A stretch of 64,000 nucleotides of DNA from an uncultured Bacilli bacterium (GCA_934086145.1 CAKOHV010000006.1:1-64000), one strand, 5' to 3'; numbered from the stretch's first letter, positions 17,597 through 26,949 are shown. Notes: a model not told the origin generated them from the sequence alone. Numbers and translations are program-made.

Positions 17597-18853
17597 ATGT
17601 TTTTCAAACAACTATTTAACCGTTCAAACAAAGATTTAAGAAAAAGAATTTATTTCACATTATTTTGCCTAGGAATATTTAGTATCGGTAGTGCGATAAC
17701 TGTTCCTTGGGCAAAGACTTTATATGAAGAACTAGGATTTTTAGAAATCTTTAACCTAATGTCAGGAGGCGGTTTGAAATCATTCTCAATCTTTGCATTA
17801 GGTGTTTCTCCATATATTACTGCTCAAATTATTACACAATTACTTCAAATGGATATCATTCCATACTTTAAGGAATTAAAAGATGAAGGATATACTGGAA
17901 AACAAAAAATAAATAAAATAACTAGATACTTAGGAATTTTATTTGCTTTTATTCAAGGATATATCTTTACTATTGTTTATTCAGGAACTAATGACTGGAT
18001 GACAATTTTAAAAACAACTGTTGTTCTTACAGCAGGGACATCTTTACTATTATGGATTGGCGATGAAATAACTAAATATGGTATTGGTAATGGTTTATCA
18101 TTATTAATCATGGCTGGAATATTACAATCTATGCCTGACATATTTGTTAGTGCATTCAAAGACCTAGTAACTTCTGGTACCTTTAAGACTGGTATCGGAA
18201 TAGCACTATTTGCCGCATTTATAGTAATTTATTTACTTATAATTGTTGGTGTAATATGGGTTCAACTTGCCGAAAGAAGAATCCCTATCCAATATGCTAA
18301 TAGAAGTAGTAGTGCATATGGTAAAAAACAAAATTATTTACCAGTGAAAATAAATTCAGCTGGAGTAATTCCAGTAATATTTGCATCAACTTTAATAACA
18401 ATTCCTGTAACTATAGTTAATTTGTTAAAAAAACAAAAAGCTATTGATTTTGTTAATAAATATATTACAAACACATCTTTAACAGGATTTATATTATATA
18501 TAGCTCTTATAATGTTTTTTGGATATTTCTATACATTCTTACAAATGAATCCAGAAGAAATGTCAAAAAACTTAAATAAAAGTGGTGCATACATTCCAGG
18601 AGTAAGACCTGGTAACGATACAATCGAATATGTTAGCAACATTTTAGGGAAGCTAACAGTTGTTGGCTCATTATTCTTAGTTATAATTGCTGGATTGCCA
18701 ATTATATTCTCTAAATTCTCTGGACTATCAAGTTCTGTAACAATCGGGGGTACTGGATTATTAATCGTTGTTGGTGTTGCAATCGAAACATACAAACAAC
18801 TTGAAAGTAGCCTAATAAGTAGAAGTCATAGAAAAGGTATAGTTAGAAGATGA
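17597..18853 (+). CDS. secY: Protein translocase subunit SecY
   Basis: Channel subunit of the Sec translocon, inner membrane, 10 predicted membrane helices in 418 aa. PYITAQIITQLLQMD and GIGNGLSLLI, the conserved plug/pore-ring region, are present. Starts directly after the rplO stop and ends with TGA overlapping the adk start (ATGA). This documents UGA as a stop codon in this genome. Confidence 0.97.
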   Translation: MFFKQLFNRSNKDLRKRIYFTLFCLGIFSIGSAITVPWAKTLYEELGFLEIFNLMSGGGLKSFSIFALGVSPYITAQIITQLLQMDIIPYFKELKDEGYTGKQKINKITRYLGILFAFIQGYIFTIVYSGTNDWMTILKTTVVLTAGTSLLLWIGDEITKYGIGNGLSLLIMAGILQSMPDIFVSAFKDLVTSGTFKTGIGIALFAAFIVIYLLIIVGVIWVQLAERRIPIQYANRSSSAYGKKQNYLPVKINSAGVIPVIFASTLITIPVTIVNLLKKQKAIDFVNKYITNTSLTGFILYIALIMFFGYFYTFLQMNPEEMSKNLNKSGAYIPGVRPGNDTIEYVSNILGKLTVVGSLFLVIIAGLPIIFSKFSGLSSSVTIGGTGLLIVVGVAIETYKQLESSLISRSHRKGIVRR

Positions 18854-19515
18854 TGAATATTATATTTATAGCTCCTCCAGCTGCTGGTAAAGGAACCCAA
18901 AGTTCATTACTAGAAAAAAAATATAACTATAAACATATTTCTACTGGAGATTTATTAAGAGAAGAAATTAAGAAAAAAACAGAATTTGGAGCTGAAATAG
19001 AAAAAATAATATCAAAAGGCGAATTGGTAAGTGATGAAATAATCACTAAATTACTAAAAAATGAATTAAATAACATCAAGCATCAAAAATTCATTTTAGA
19101 TGGCTATCCAAGAAATATAGCTCAAGCAGAAACTTTAACAAAAATTTTTCAAGAATTAAATATTGATGATTATAAAACTATTTATTTAGACTTAGATGAA
19201 GAAATTGCAATGAAAAGAGCTCTTGGTAGAATAGTTTGTTCTAATTGTGGAGCTAGCTATAATACATATTTTAAAAATTTGATGCCTCAAAAGGACGGAA
19301 TCTGCGATAAATGTCATCATAAACTTATACAAAGATCAGACGATAATGAAGAAACAATGCGAACAAGATTTAGAACTTATCTAGAACTTACAAATCCATT
19401 GTTAGATTATTATAAAAAACAAAATAAATTAGTTAATGTTGATGCATCATTAAGCTCTGATCAGATATTTTCAAAGATAGAAATAGTTCTTGTAGACGAG
19501 AGTGTTGATAATTAA
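18850..19515 (+). CDS. adk: Adenylate kinase, zinc-LID type, with altered P-loop
   Basis: ATP + AMP to 2 ADP. 221 aa, long-LID form with zinc ligands Cys130, Cys133, Cys152, Cys155. DGYPR and the C-terminal Arg region are present. The P-loop reads APPAAGKGT instead of GxPGxGKGT: both early glycines are Ala, while GKGT is kept. Overlaps secY by four bases. The usual next Firmicutes gene, map, is absent; infA follows after 57 bases. Confidence 0.93.
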   Translation: MMNIIFIAPPAAGKGTQSSLLEKKYNYKHISTGDLLREEIKKKTEFGAEIEKIISKGELVSDEIITKLLKNELNNIKHQKFILDGYPRNIAQAETLTKIFQELNIDDYKTIYLDLDEEIAMKRALGRIVCSNCGASYNTYFKNLMPQKDGICDKCHHKLIQRSDDNEETMRTRFRTYLELTNPLLDYYKKQNKLVNVDASLSSDQIFSKIEIVLVDESVDN

Positions 19516-19572
19516 CAAGTTATCAACACCCAGATCTATTAAGGTTATAAATTTTAAATAGGAGATAGAAAC

Positions 19573-19791
19573 ATGGCTAAAGAAAAAAAGATAGAAGTAG
19601 AAGGTAAGGTTGTTGAAATAACTAAAGGTGGAATCCCCATCATAAAATTACCTAATGGACACACTGTAGAAGCCTACGTTTCTGGTAAAATGCGACTTAA
19701 TATGATTCGTATCTTACCAGGTGATACAGTTACAATAGAATTATCGCCTTATGATTTAACACGTGGGCGCATAACATGGAATAGAAAATAA
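19573..19791 (+). CDS. infA: Translation initiation factor IF-1
   Basis: 72 aa S1-like OB-fold. MAKEKKIEVEGKVVE, GHTVEAYVSGKMRLNMIRILPGD and DLTRGRITWNRK match IF-1. AGGAGA site upstream. Confidence 0.97.
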   Translation: MAKEKKIEVEGKVVEITKGGIPIIKLPNGHTVEAYVSGKMRLNMIRILPGDTVTIELSPYDLTRGRITWNRK

Positions 19792-19804
19792 TGGAGGTAT
19801 AGTT

Positions 19805-19918
19805 ATGAAAGTTAGAGCATCAGTGAAAAAAATTTGTGCTAAGTGCAAAGTAATTAAAAGAAAAGGAAAAATAATGGTTATTTGTGAAAATCCAAAACAC
19901 AAACAAACTCAAGGTTAA
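19805..19918 (+). CDS. rpmJ: 50S ribosomal protein L36
   Basis: 37 aa (MKVRASVKKICAKC...), usual length. Zinc ligands Cys11, Cys14, Cys27, His32 are all present (C+ paralogue). ATGGAGGTATAGTT supplies the ribosome binding site; rpsM follows after 15 bases. Confidence 0.95.
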   Translation: MKVRASVKKICAKCKVIKRKGKIMVICENPKHKQTQG

Positions 19919-19933
19919 TTAGGAGGTTAATTT

Positions 19934-20308
19934 ATGGCACGTATTAAAAATATAGAATTACCAGGTGAAAAACATACTTGTATTGGTTTAACTGCTATAT
20001 ACGGAATTGGTAGAAGCTTAGCTAATAAAATATGTGATAATGCTGGCGTAGCAAGAACAAAAAAAATTCAAGATTTAACAGACGATGAAATTACAGCGTT
20101 ACGTAAAGAAGTTGATAAAGAAATCGTTGAAGGTGATCTTCGTCGTGAAGTTCAATTAAATATTAAAAACAAAATGGAAATTAACAGCTATCAAGGAACT
20201 AGACACAAAAAAGGTCTTCCAGTTCATGGTCAAAGAACTTCAAGAAATGCTCGTACAAGAAAAGGTAAAGGTAAAGTAGTTGCTAATAAGAAAAAAGTAG
20301 GTAAATAA
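19934..20308 (+). CDS. rpsM: 30S ribosomal protein S13
   Basis: 124 aa. MARIKNIELPGEK, LTAIYGIGRSLA and the basic C-terminal GLPVHGQRTSRNARTRKG are typical. Confidence 0.97.
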   Translation: MARIKNIELPGEKHTCIGLTAIYGIGRSLANKICDNAGVARTKKIQDLTDDEITALRKEVDKEIVEGDLRREVQLNIKNKMEINSYQGTRHKKGLPVHGQRTSRNARTRKGKGKVVANKKKVGK

Positions 20309-20325
20309 TATAGGAGGTTAAGTTT

Positions 20326-20709
20326 ATGGCTTACAATAGAAGAAAAAGAAAAGTTAAAAAGAATATTCCTGAAGCACAAGCTCATATTCATTCTACATAC
20401 AATAACACTGTTGTTACTATTACAGATAAAGACGGAAATGTTATTAGTTGGGCTTCTGCTGGAACTATTGGATATAAAGGTAGTAAGAAAAAGACTCCAT
20501 TCGCAGCTGGTATGAGTGCTGAAGCTGCTGCTAAAGCCGCTATTGATAATGGTGTAAAAAAAGTAGAAGTATTTGTAAAAGGATTAGGAGCAGGACGTGA
20601 AAATGCTATCCGTTCTTTACAAACTGCTGGATTAGAAATTACATCAATTAATGACGTTACACCAGTTCCACATAATGGATGTCGTCCACCAAAACGTCCA
20701 AGAAATTAA
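20326..20709 (+). CDS. rpsK: 30S ribosomal protein S11
   Basis: 127 aa. AHIHSTYNNTVVTITD and the C-terminal PHNGCRPPKRPRN signature. Confidence 0.97.
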   Translation: MAYNRRKRKVKKNIPEAQAHIHSTYNNTVVTITDKDGNVISWASAGTIGYKGSKKKTPFAAGMSAEAAAKAAIDNGVKKVEVFVKGLGAGRENAIRSLQTAGLEITSINDVTPVPHNGCRPPKRPRN

Positions 20710-20731
20710 TTGAAAGAGGGGACTTAAGGAT

Positions 20732-21676
20732 ATGTTAAGATTTGAAAAACCAGAATATAAAATTACAGAATATGTTGAAAGTAATCATTATGGAAAGTTT
20801 GAATTAGAACCTCTTGAAAGAGGATTTGGTACTACAATCGGAAATGCTTTAAGAAGAGTTATGTTATCATCTTTACCTGGTTGTGCAATAACTTCTGTTA
20901 AAATTGAAGGAGTTATGCATGAATTCCAAAAAATAGATGGTGTTGTTGAAGACGTAACAGCAATTGTCTTAGCATTAAAAAGTGTTGTACTAAAAAATCA
21001 TTCTAACGAAGACAAAGTTATTAGATTATATGCTGATCAAGAAGGGCCTGTTACTGCAGGCGATTTAGAAATAGATGCTGATCTTGAAGTTATCAATCCA
21101 GATTTAGTTATTGCTAACTTAGTTAAAGGCGGTAAACTAGAAATGGAAATGACTGTAAGTAATGGTAGAGGATATGTTGATTCAAAAGCTAACCAAAAAT
21201 TATTAGGTGAAACAAAAGCTGGTGTAATTGCTATTGATTCATTATATTCACCAGTTGAATTAGTTAGTTACGAAGTAGAAAGTGCTCGTGTAGGACAAAA
21301 TGAAAATTTTGATAAATTAATCATGAATGTTCACACTAATGGTTCAATTACTCCAGAAGAAGCAATGGCTTTATCTGCTAGAATTTTAATCGAACATTTC
21401 AACATTGTTACTGACTTAAATTCTATAAGTGATGTCTCTGGTCTAATGGCTGAAAAGAAAGTTGATACTATTACTAAAACATTAGAAACACCTATTGAAG
21501 AAATCGAATTCTCTGTTCGTGCATATAATTGTTTAAAAAGAGCTGGTATAAATACCGTTCAAGATTTAATTTCTAAAAAAGAAATTGAGGTTACAAAAAT
21601 TCGTAATTTAGGTAAAAAGTCTTTAAAAGAAGTTATCGATAAAGTAAAAGAAATGGGACTTAAGTTCCGCGATTAA
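20732..21676 (+). CDS. rpoA: RNA polymerase alpha subunit
   Basis: 314 aa, full length. N-terminal dimerisation domain (ERGFGTTIGNALRRVMLSSL) and C-terminal alpha-CTD (about 245-310, ELSVRAYNCLKRAG type) are both present, so activator and UP-element contacts are possible. Confidence 0.97.
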   Translation: MLRFEKPEYKITEYVESNHYGKFELEPLERGFGTTIGNALRRVMLSSLPGCAITSVKIEGVMHEFQKIDGVVEDVTAIVLALKSVVLKNHSNEDKVIRLYADQEGPVTAGDLEIDADLEVINPDLVIANLVKGGKLEMEMTVSNGRGYVDSKANQKLLGETKAGVIAIDSLYSPVELVSYEVESARVGQNENFDKLIMNVHTNGSITPEEAMALSARILIEHFNIVTDLNSISDVSGLMAEKKVDTITKTLETPIEEIEFSVRAYNCLKRAGINTVQDLISKKEIEVTKIRNLGKKSLKEVIDKVKEMGLKFRD

Positions 21677-21701
21677 AATATAATAAGGAGGTAAAACACT
21701 T

Positions 21702-22046
21702 ATGGCAAATTATAGAAAATTAAATAGAGAAAAAAGTATAAGAAGAAGTATCCTAGCTGGTTTAACAAAAGATGCAATCTTAAATGAATCAATTGTTACA
21801 ACTGAAGCTCGTGCAAAGGAAGTAAGAAAATTCGTTGATAAAATGATTACTTATGGTAAAAGAGGAACTTTAGTTTCTAGAAGAAAAGCACTAGCATTCT
21901 TAAATAACGACAAAGTTGTTGTTGATAAAATTTTCAATGATCTAGCAAAAAGATATGAAAATAGAAATGGTGGATACACTAGAATTCTTAAGTTAAAAGA
22001 AAGAGTTGGAGATGACGCTCTAACTGTTAAATTAGAACTAGTTTAA
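21702..22046 (+). CDS. rplQ: 50S ribosomal protein L17
   Basis: 114 aa. YRKLNREKSIRRSILAGLTKDAI and GGYTRILKLKERVGDDA match L17. Last gene of the operon: its stop lies in the loop of the terminator. Confidence 0.97.
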   Translation: MANYRKLNREKSIRRSILAGLTKDAILNESIVTTEARAKEVRKFVDKMITYGKRGTLVSRRKALAFLNNDKVVVDKIFNDLAKRYENRNGGYTRILKLKERVGDDALTVKLELV

Positions 22047-22058
22047 TAGTTCTTTTTT
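22035..22058 (+). terminator. Intrinsic terminator of the ribosomal operon
   Basis: GAACTA-GTTTAA-TAGTTC (22035-22052) followed by six T. It overlaps the last codons of rplQ and abuts the convergent gene. Confidence 0.85.
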
Positions 22059-22455
22059 AATGCTTTTCTTTTTTTAATTTATCGATTTCATCTTGCATCA
22101 CTTGTAAAGTTTTTTCTATCATTAAAAAATAATCTTCTAAATTTTCCTTAGAATTGTCTTGCTGATTCGAACCAGAAGAATTATTTGGTCGGGGACAGAG
22201 AGGTTCATTATTCATGTATGGTGAGCCTCCTTCTTTCGCTTCGCGACTATTTATATTAATTGTATTACCTTGAATACGTTCTTCAACCACCTGTTGCCAA
22301 GCCGCACTATTTTCTAATGTTTGACCAATGGTAATAAACCAGTTTCCAATTGCATTTTGTTCATTTGCTGTAAAATTATCAATTAAAGCTAACCCAATCG
22401 CAAAAGCACTAATAGTGTAAAGTTTCGGATCTAAACTTGGTGGAAATCTTTTCAT
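22057..22455 (-). CDS. Conserved-looking small hypothetical protein
   Basis: 132 aa from the ATG at 22455, preceded by GAGGTGG; longer upstream starts lack a site. The N-terminal about 70 residues (LYTISAFAIGLALIDNFTANEQNAIGNW...) look like a helical, partly hydrophobic domain. A Ser/Asn/Gln-rich linker and a C-terminal amphipathic helix (IEKTLQVMQDEIDKLKKEK) follow. No signal peptide. I do not recognise the family. It runs convergent to rplQ, ending at its terminator. Confidence 0.7.
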   Translation of the reverse strand: MKRFPPSLDPKLYTISAFAIGLALIDNFTANEQNAIGNWFITIGQTLENSAAWQQVVEERIQGNTININSREAKEGGSPYMNNEPLCPRPNNSSGSNQQDNSKENLEDYFLMIEKTLQVMQDEIDKLKKEKH

Positions 22456-22516
22456 ATACCACCTCGCATTTGTAATAAATATATGCAAAGTACCCTTTTT
22501 TAAGTAATACACTTTA

Positions 22517-22545
22517 TTGAAAATCTAAAAATTCTATGTTATCAT
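22517..22545 (+). promoter_or_regulatory. Promoter of the coiled-coil gene
   Basis: TTGAAA, 17-base spacer, TATCAT. AGAAGGTGG follows, ahead of the ATG at 22575. Confidence 0.7.
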
Positions 22546-22574
22546 TAAAATAAGTAGAATAAGAAGGTGGACTC

Positions 22575-24437
22575 ATGGGCGATAAAATAAAAATATTAGA
22601 AGACATATCGACACTTGCTAGAATGTGTCGCTCCAAAAGTGATGGAGCTTCTTTAAAAATTGAAGAAGATGAAATTAATAGCAAAATAGCTGATTTACAA
22701 AATGAAATAACTGATTTGAAAATATCATCAGAAGAAGATAACTATGATACAAGTGCTGAAATGGCCGATCGTAATATTGAAATCATCTCTAAAAAAATCA
22801 TTCAAAATGTTAAAAATGAATGTAAAGTAAAAAGCAATGAATTATCTAAATTAAAAATTCAGGAAGAAGATTTAAGTAGTAATTTAAACAATCTTAAAAG
22901 AACACGTAAAAGTTATGAAAAATATATTGCAAGTATGCAGGATAGAATTTCTACATCTACCGATAATGAAGTAATTAGCCGTTATAGTTCTCTTATAACA
23001 ACGACGGAAGAAAAAGTTAAAAAGTTAGATGAAACAATAGCACAAAGTACTGCAGAGTATAGTAAAGTTCAAAATAGAATAGAAAAATTATCAACTGATA
23101 TTGCTAAATTTGAAAAGACGATTGCCCGTAAACAAGAACAATTAAATGAGGCTCAAAAAAATCTCGAAAATAAAGATGTTTATATCGATAAAACTAAAAA
23201 ACAAAAAACTGATAAGAAAGTTAAAGAACTAGAAGATCGTATTAGCAAGCATCAAGAAAGACTAGAACAGATCCATGAAGATCCTAAATATTTAGAAATA
23301 AAAATTCGTGATGTTCTTTCTGATAATGAAGATATTTTTAATGCCAGAAGCTATATAATAAAACTTCTTTCTAAAAGTGCTAAACAGCCTTATATGAATA
23401 TTGATGCTGACAATGCTTTAGAGGAAGAATTGCTAAGAGCGACTCAAGCTCGTGATAGCTTTGCTAATGAAATCGATCAAAAAACTTATGACGTTATGGA
23501 TACTGTTAATCCAGAACAAATTAGAATAGAATACTTAAATAATCGTATAAATAATTGGAACAATGATTTGAAAAATTTAGAACTTCAAGCTGCAACTATT
23601 GACCGTGACGAACAATATCATTACGAAGACAAAGCTGATACGCTAGATAAATTAATCGAAACAATGCGTAACGAACTAAAAGATTATAAAAAGGCTTATA
23701 ATGATGAACCAGAAGCCAATTTAAGCGCTAAGGCCACCCTTAAAGTAGCCTTAGAAGAAAAAAAATCAGACTTACTAGCTGCCCAAGAAATTGCTAGTAA
23801 ATTTAGAAAAGATGAAGCAACTGATATTGCTAAAGCAAGTCATATTAACAAAGTCGAAATTGAAGAAATTAAACAAAATATCAAAAATGCTCAAAAAGAA
23901 ATCGAAGCTATTCATCAAAGATTAATGTCTAAAAAAACTGGTATGAAAGATATAGGTAGTCAAAATAGAGATAAAGAAAAATTAAAAGAACTAGCTAAAG
24001 TAGTAATTGACATAAAACATCGTCGTCAATTTTCTGAAAAACCAATTGACATAGCAGCAAGACTAGAAAAAGAACTTGGTATGGAAGTTGTTGAAGCGGC
24101 TTTTAACATTAGTAAAAAAAATCAACAACGAGTTGATAAAGTTCCTCAAAGTAGCGAAAATAGGGGCGTGAAAGTTGTTTCTGCTGATAAGATAAAAACT
24201 AATCGTATTGAAAAACCACTTCCTAATTTCGACGCTAAACCAACTCCAGCTGCCATCAAACCTACACCAGTAGTTCCTATTAAAAAAACAGAGCCAACTC
24301 CGGTTCCTGTTGTAGAATCAATACCTGAAAGACTAGAACAACCAGATATGCCACAAACCATAACCGTCTCTCAAGTTGATTTAGCTAAAGAATTAGACAA
24401 TTTTGTAGCAAGCTTAGATAATCAAATAACTAGTTAG
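22575..24437 (+). CDS. Long cytoplasmic coiled-coil protein with Pro-rich tail
   Basis: 620 aa, no signal peptide or membrane segment. Residues about 20-510 are almost continuous heptad-type helix rich in Glu, Lys, Ile and Leu. About 545-590 is a Pro/Thr/Val linker (KPTPAAIKPTPVVPIKKTEP), followed by a short C-terminal helix (LAKELDNFVASLDNQI). This resembles cytoskeletal or scaffold proteins, but no specific family can be named. Own promoter; the 81-aa gene follows 10 bases later and is probably cotranscribed. Confidence 0.75.
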   Translation: MGDKIKILEDISTLARMCRSKSDGASLKIEEDEINSKIADLQNEITDLKISSEEDNYDTSAEMADRNIEIISKKIIQNVKNECKVKSNELSKLKIQEEDLSSNLNNLKRTRKSYEKYIASMQDRISTSTDNEVISRYSSLITTTEEKVKKLDETIAQSTAEYSKVQNRIEKLSTDIAKFEKTIARKQEQLNEAQKNLENKDVYIDKTKKQKTDKKVKELEDRISKHQERLEQIHEDPKYLEIKIRDVLSDNEDIFNARSYIIKLLSKSAKQPYMNIDADNALEEELLRATQARDSFANEIDQKTYDVMDTVNPEQIRIEYLNNRINNWNNDLKNLELQAATIDRDEQYHYEDKADTLDKLIETMRNELKDYKKAYNDEPEANLSAKATLKVALEEKKSDLLAAQEIASKFRKDEATDIAKASHINKVEIEEIKQNIKNAQKEIEAIHQRLMSKKTGMKDIGSQNRDKEKLKELAKVVIDIKHRRQFSEKPIDIAARLEKELGMEVVEAAFNISKKNQQRVDKVPQSSENRGVKVVSADKIKTNRIEKPLPNFDAKPTPAAIKPTPVVPIKKTEPTPVPVVESIPERLEQPDMPQTITVSQVDLAKELDNFVASLDNQITS

Positions 24438-24447
24438 GAGGATAAAT

Positions 24448-24693
24448 ATGGGCTTAAAAACTAATACAATAATCAGCCTAGAAAATAATGAACGCTATGT
24501 TGTTTTAAATGAAACAATGTATGGTGGCGTAAAATATTTCCTTGTCATGGGAGTTGACGACAAAAAAGATGTCATTCCTACTAATGTAGCCATTGTGGAA
24601 GAAATAATTGATGGCGCTGATACCTACGTAGAAAGGGTTAAAGATCCTGAACTAATAATAATTTTAACTAGAATTCTAAAATCTCAAATATAA
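24448..24693 (+). CDS. Small protein, DUF1292-like fold possible
   Basis: 81 aa, no membrane segment. TIISLENNERYVVLNE and KYFLVMGVDD suggest a small beta-rich protein resembling DUF1292/YrzB proteins, but the match is by general pattern only. AGGAGG site, operon with the coiled-coil gene, own terminator after the stop. Confidence 0.7.
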   Translation: MGLKTNTIISLENNERYVVLNETMYGGVKYFLVMGVDDKKDVIPTNVAIVEEIIDGADTYVERVKDPELIIILTRILKSQI

Positions 24694-24719
24694 GCAGTTG
24701 ACCTGCTTTTTTTGTTTTA
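24692..24719 (+). terminator. Intrinsic terminator
   Basis: AAGCAG-TTGAC-CTGCTT hairpin with T7, overlapping the stop codon of the 81-aa gene. Confidence 0.85.
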
Positions 24720-24732
24720 ACAAATAACTTAA

Positions 24733-24761
24733 TTGACTTTAAACTATGGCTGTAGTAGTAT
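24733..24761 (+). promoter_or_regulatory. Promoter of the 276-aa membrane protein
   Basis: TTGACT, 17-base spacer, TAGTAT. AGGAGG precedes the ATG at 24786. Confidence 0.6.
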
Positions 24762-24785
24762 AAAACATAATTTAGGAGGTTTTTT

Positions 24786-25616
24786 ATGAATATTTTTATT
24801 CTTTTCTTTGATTTGCTTTTAACTTTACCACTATCTTTTATCATAATTTATTCCTCACAAAAAGGTAAAAAAAATCTATATAATTTACTATTACCAACAA
24901 TATATATGATAATTATCAGTGCTATCTGGTCTCAGTTAAAAACTAACATTTTTTTAATTCCAATTTTTGAATTATTTATTCGTAATTTTTATATTACTAA
25001 TATCAAAGATGAATACAATGATAATAAGAAAGATTTTTTCTATAGTATACTATCTATAATCATAAGTACACTTACTTACAATATGTTTATTTCTAAGGTC
25101 GATAATGTTTTGCCGCAACCTGAAGAATTTAAAAGTTTATTATGGTTTCTAATTATCATCTTTATTTATTTATATTTTGCCGATACCCAAACTAACACCA
25201 CTGCCCATTTAAAATCATTAGCTAACAAAAAAGAATACGTTGTTATGCAATACGCTAAATTTAAAACCAAATATGGTACTATAGTAAACAGTAAAAACGA
25301 AAAAATAAACTTACTAACTTATGCTATTATGATTCATGAAAATTATCAACATCCTGTTTTTTATCGTAGTGTTTCTTCTTACCTAAACCATCTTTTAAAT
25401 AAGAAAAACTACTATGGTATCATGCAAGTATCTTCTCCTATCCCTCTTAGTGACGAAGAAAGTATTAAAATCGTTTTGGATGAACTCGAAAAAAATCTAA
25501 AAAAAGAAGATTTAACGAAGAAAAATATAGAACAATACTTAAAAAAAGAAAACGAATTAAAAAAAGATGAAATAATACTTATCTATGAATATTTACAAGA
25601 CTTTATTAAAGAATAA
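24786..25616 (+). CDS. Membrane protein with a possible transglycosylase-like C-terminal domain
   Basis: 276 aa. About four to five membrane helices in residues 1-140, then a soluble domain. That domain contains ...YAIMIHENYQHP... and, about 35 residues later, YYGIMQVSS. A Glu followed by GxMQV recalls the SLT/transglycosylase pattern, but spacing and context are weak, so this is only a hint. Family not recognised. Monocistronic between a terminator and the Phe T-box. Confidence 0.65.
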   Translation: MNIFILFFDLLLTLPLSFIIIYSSQKGKKNLYNLLLPTIYMIIISAIWSQLKTNIFLIPIFELFIRNFYITNIKDEYNDNKKDFFYSILSIIISTLTYNMFISKVDNVLPQPEEFKSLLWFLIIIFIYLYFADTQTNTTAHLKSLANKKEYVVMQYAKFKTKYGTIVNSKNEKINLLTYAIMIHENYQHPVFYRSVSSYLNHLLNKKNYYGIMQVSSPIPLSDEESIKIVLDELEKNLKKEDLTKKNIEQYLKKENELKKDEIILIYEYLQDFIKE

Positions 25617-25631
25617 ACTCTCATATTTTGT

Positions 25632-25660
25632 TTGCTTAAATTATAAGATTGTGCTAAAAT
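25632..25660 (+). promoter_or_regulatory. Promoter of pheST
   Basis: TTGCTT (25632-25637), 17-base spacer, TAAAAT (25655-25660) with an extended-10 TGC. The T-box leader begins just downstream. Confidence 0.8.
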
Positions 25661-25667
25661 ACACATT

Positions 25668-25886
25668 AGAAACGTTGAAGATGGATTAAGTAGTTTTATT
25701 AATCTTAATTAGAGATTAAACATCATCGGCTGCAAGTGTTTAAAGATAATTAATAAAATCGAATTTCACCATTAGAGTTGTATCGCTGATAGAGGCGTTA
25801 TTTCTATAAAAAAGAGCTAGAATTCTAGAATTAGGGTGGTACCGCGGAATTTATATTTCGTCCCTTAGTTTTAGAATTTTTTTATT
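25668..25886 (+). ncRNA. T-box riboswitch (tRNA-Phe sensing)
   Basis: Contains the T-box core AGGGTGGTACCGCG (25833-25846) and TTTCGTCCCT (25856-25865), then a terminator arm and T-run up to about 25883. A UUC triplet (25765-25767) in the stem-I 3' region fits a Phe specifier, which matches the downstream pheST. Uncharged tRNA-Phe should promote readthrough. Confidence 0.93.
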
Positions 25887-25899
25887 GGAGGTAATAAAA

Positions 25900-26949
25900 A
25901 TGCAAGAAAAGGCAGAACAAATTAAAAATTCATTACTAGAAGAAATGAATTCGATAAACAAAATTCAAGATTTGGTAGAATTAAAATCACGTTATCTAGG
26001 CAAATCAGGACAAATTACTGAATTAACCAAGAATATGAAAGATTTATCTATCGAAGAAAGAAAAGAAGTTGGTAAAATTTCTAATATTTTAAAAAATGAA
26101 GTAACTAAAATATTAAGTGATAAAGAAGAAGAATTGAAAAATATTCAATTAAATGAAAGACTTGCTAAAGAAGAAATTGATATAACTTTACCAAGTAAAA
26201 AAATTAAACGTGGTTCTCTTCATCCAATGACTAGAATTACAGAGGAATTAGAAGACCTATTTGTTTCAATGGGTTACACAGTATATGAAGGCCCAGAAAT
26301 TGAATCTGATGAAAATTGTTTCCAAAAACTTAATTTACCTAAAGGACATCCTGCTCGTGATGCTCAAGATACATTCTATCTTGCGAACGAAATGGAAAAC
26401 TATTTACTAAGAAGTCAAACATCAACTGCTCAGGTACGAGCAATGGCTGATAACCAAGAAAAAGGACCTATAAGAATTGTTTGTCCTGGCAAAGTATATC
26501 GTCGTGATGAAGATGCTACACACTCTCATCAATTTATGCAAATCGAAGGTTTAGTTATCGATAAAAACATATCTATGGCTGATTTAAAAGGAACCCTTGA
26601 AGTAATGATGAAACATGTCTTAGGAGAAAAAACTCAAGTAAGATTTAGACCAAGTTTCTTCCCATTTACCGAACCCTCTGTCGAGGTTGACGTAACTTGT
26701 TTTAAATGTGGTGGTAAAGGTTGCAACTTATGTAAACAAACCGGTTGGATTGAAGTCCTAGGTGCTGGAATGGTTCACCCTAATGTTTTAAGAATGAGTG
26801 GTTATGATCCAGACGTATATCAAGGCTTTGCTTTTGGTACTGGCTTAGACAGAATGGCTATGTTTAAATATGGTATTCCAGATATAAGAACTATTTATGG
26901 TAATGATATACGTTTTATTGAACAATTTGATAGAAAGGATGAAATATAA
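25900..26949 (+). CDS. pheS: Phenylalanyl-tRNA synthetase alpha subunit
   Basis: 349 aa from the ATG at 25900 (TTGGAGGTAATAAAA upstream; the in-frame TTG 25885 is the Shine-Dalgarno region). N-terminal coiled coil, then class II catalytic core: motif 2 near VYRRDEDATHSHQF and motif 3 GFAFGTGLDRMAM. Overlaps pheT by TAATG. Confidence 0.97.
   Translation: MQEKAEQIKNSLLEEMNSINKIQDLVELKSRYLGKSGQITELTKNMKDLSIEERKEVGKISNILKNEVTKILSDKEEELKNIQLNERLAKEEIDITLPSKKIKRGSLHPMTRITEELEDLFVSMGYTVYEGPEIESDENCFQKLNLPKGHPARDAQDTFYLANEMENYLLRSQTSTAQVRAMADNQEKGPIRIVCPGKVYRRDEDATHSHQFMQIEGLVIDKNISMADLKGTLEVMMKHVLGEKTQVRFRPSFFPFTEPSVEVDVTCFKCGGKGCNLCKQTGWIEVLGAGMVHPNVLRMSGYDPDVYQGFAFGTGLDRMAMFKYGIPDIRTIYGNDIRFIEQFDRKDEI

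Noticed and set aside
18840..18860. Genetic code 4 (UGA = Trp)
   Set aside because: secY ends in TGA overlapping adk, the gene ending at 62738 also uses TGA, and Trp is encoded by TGG throughout.
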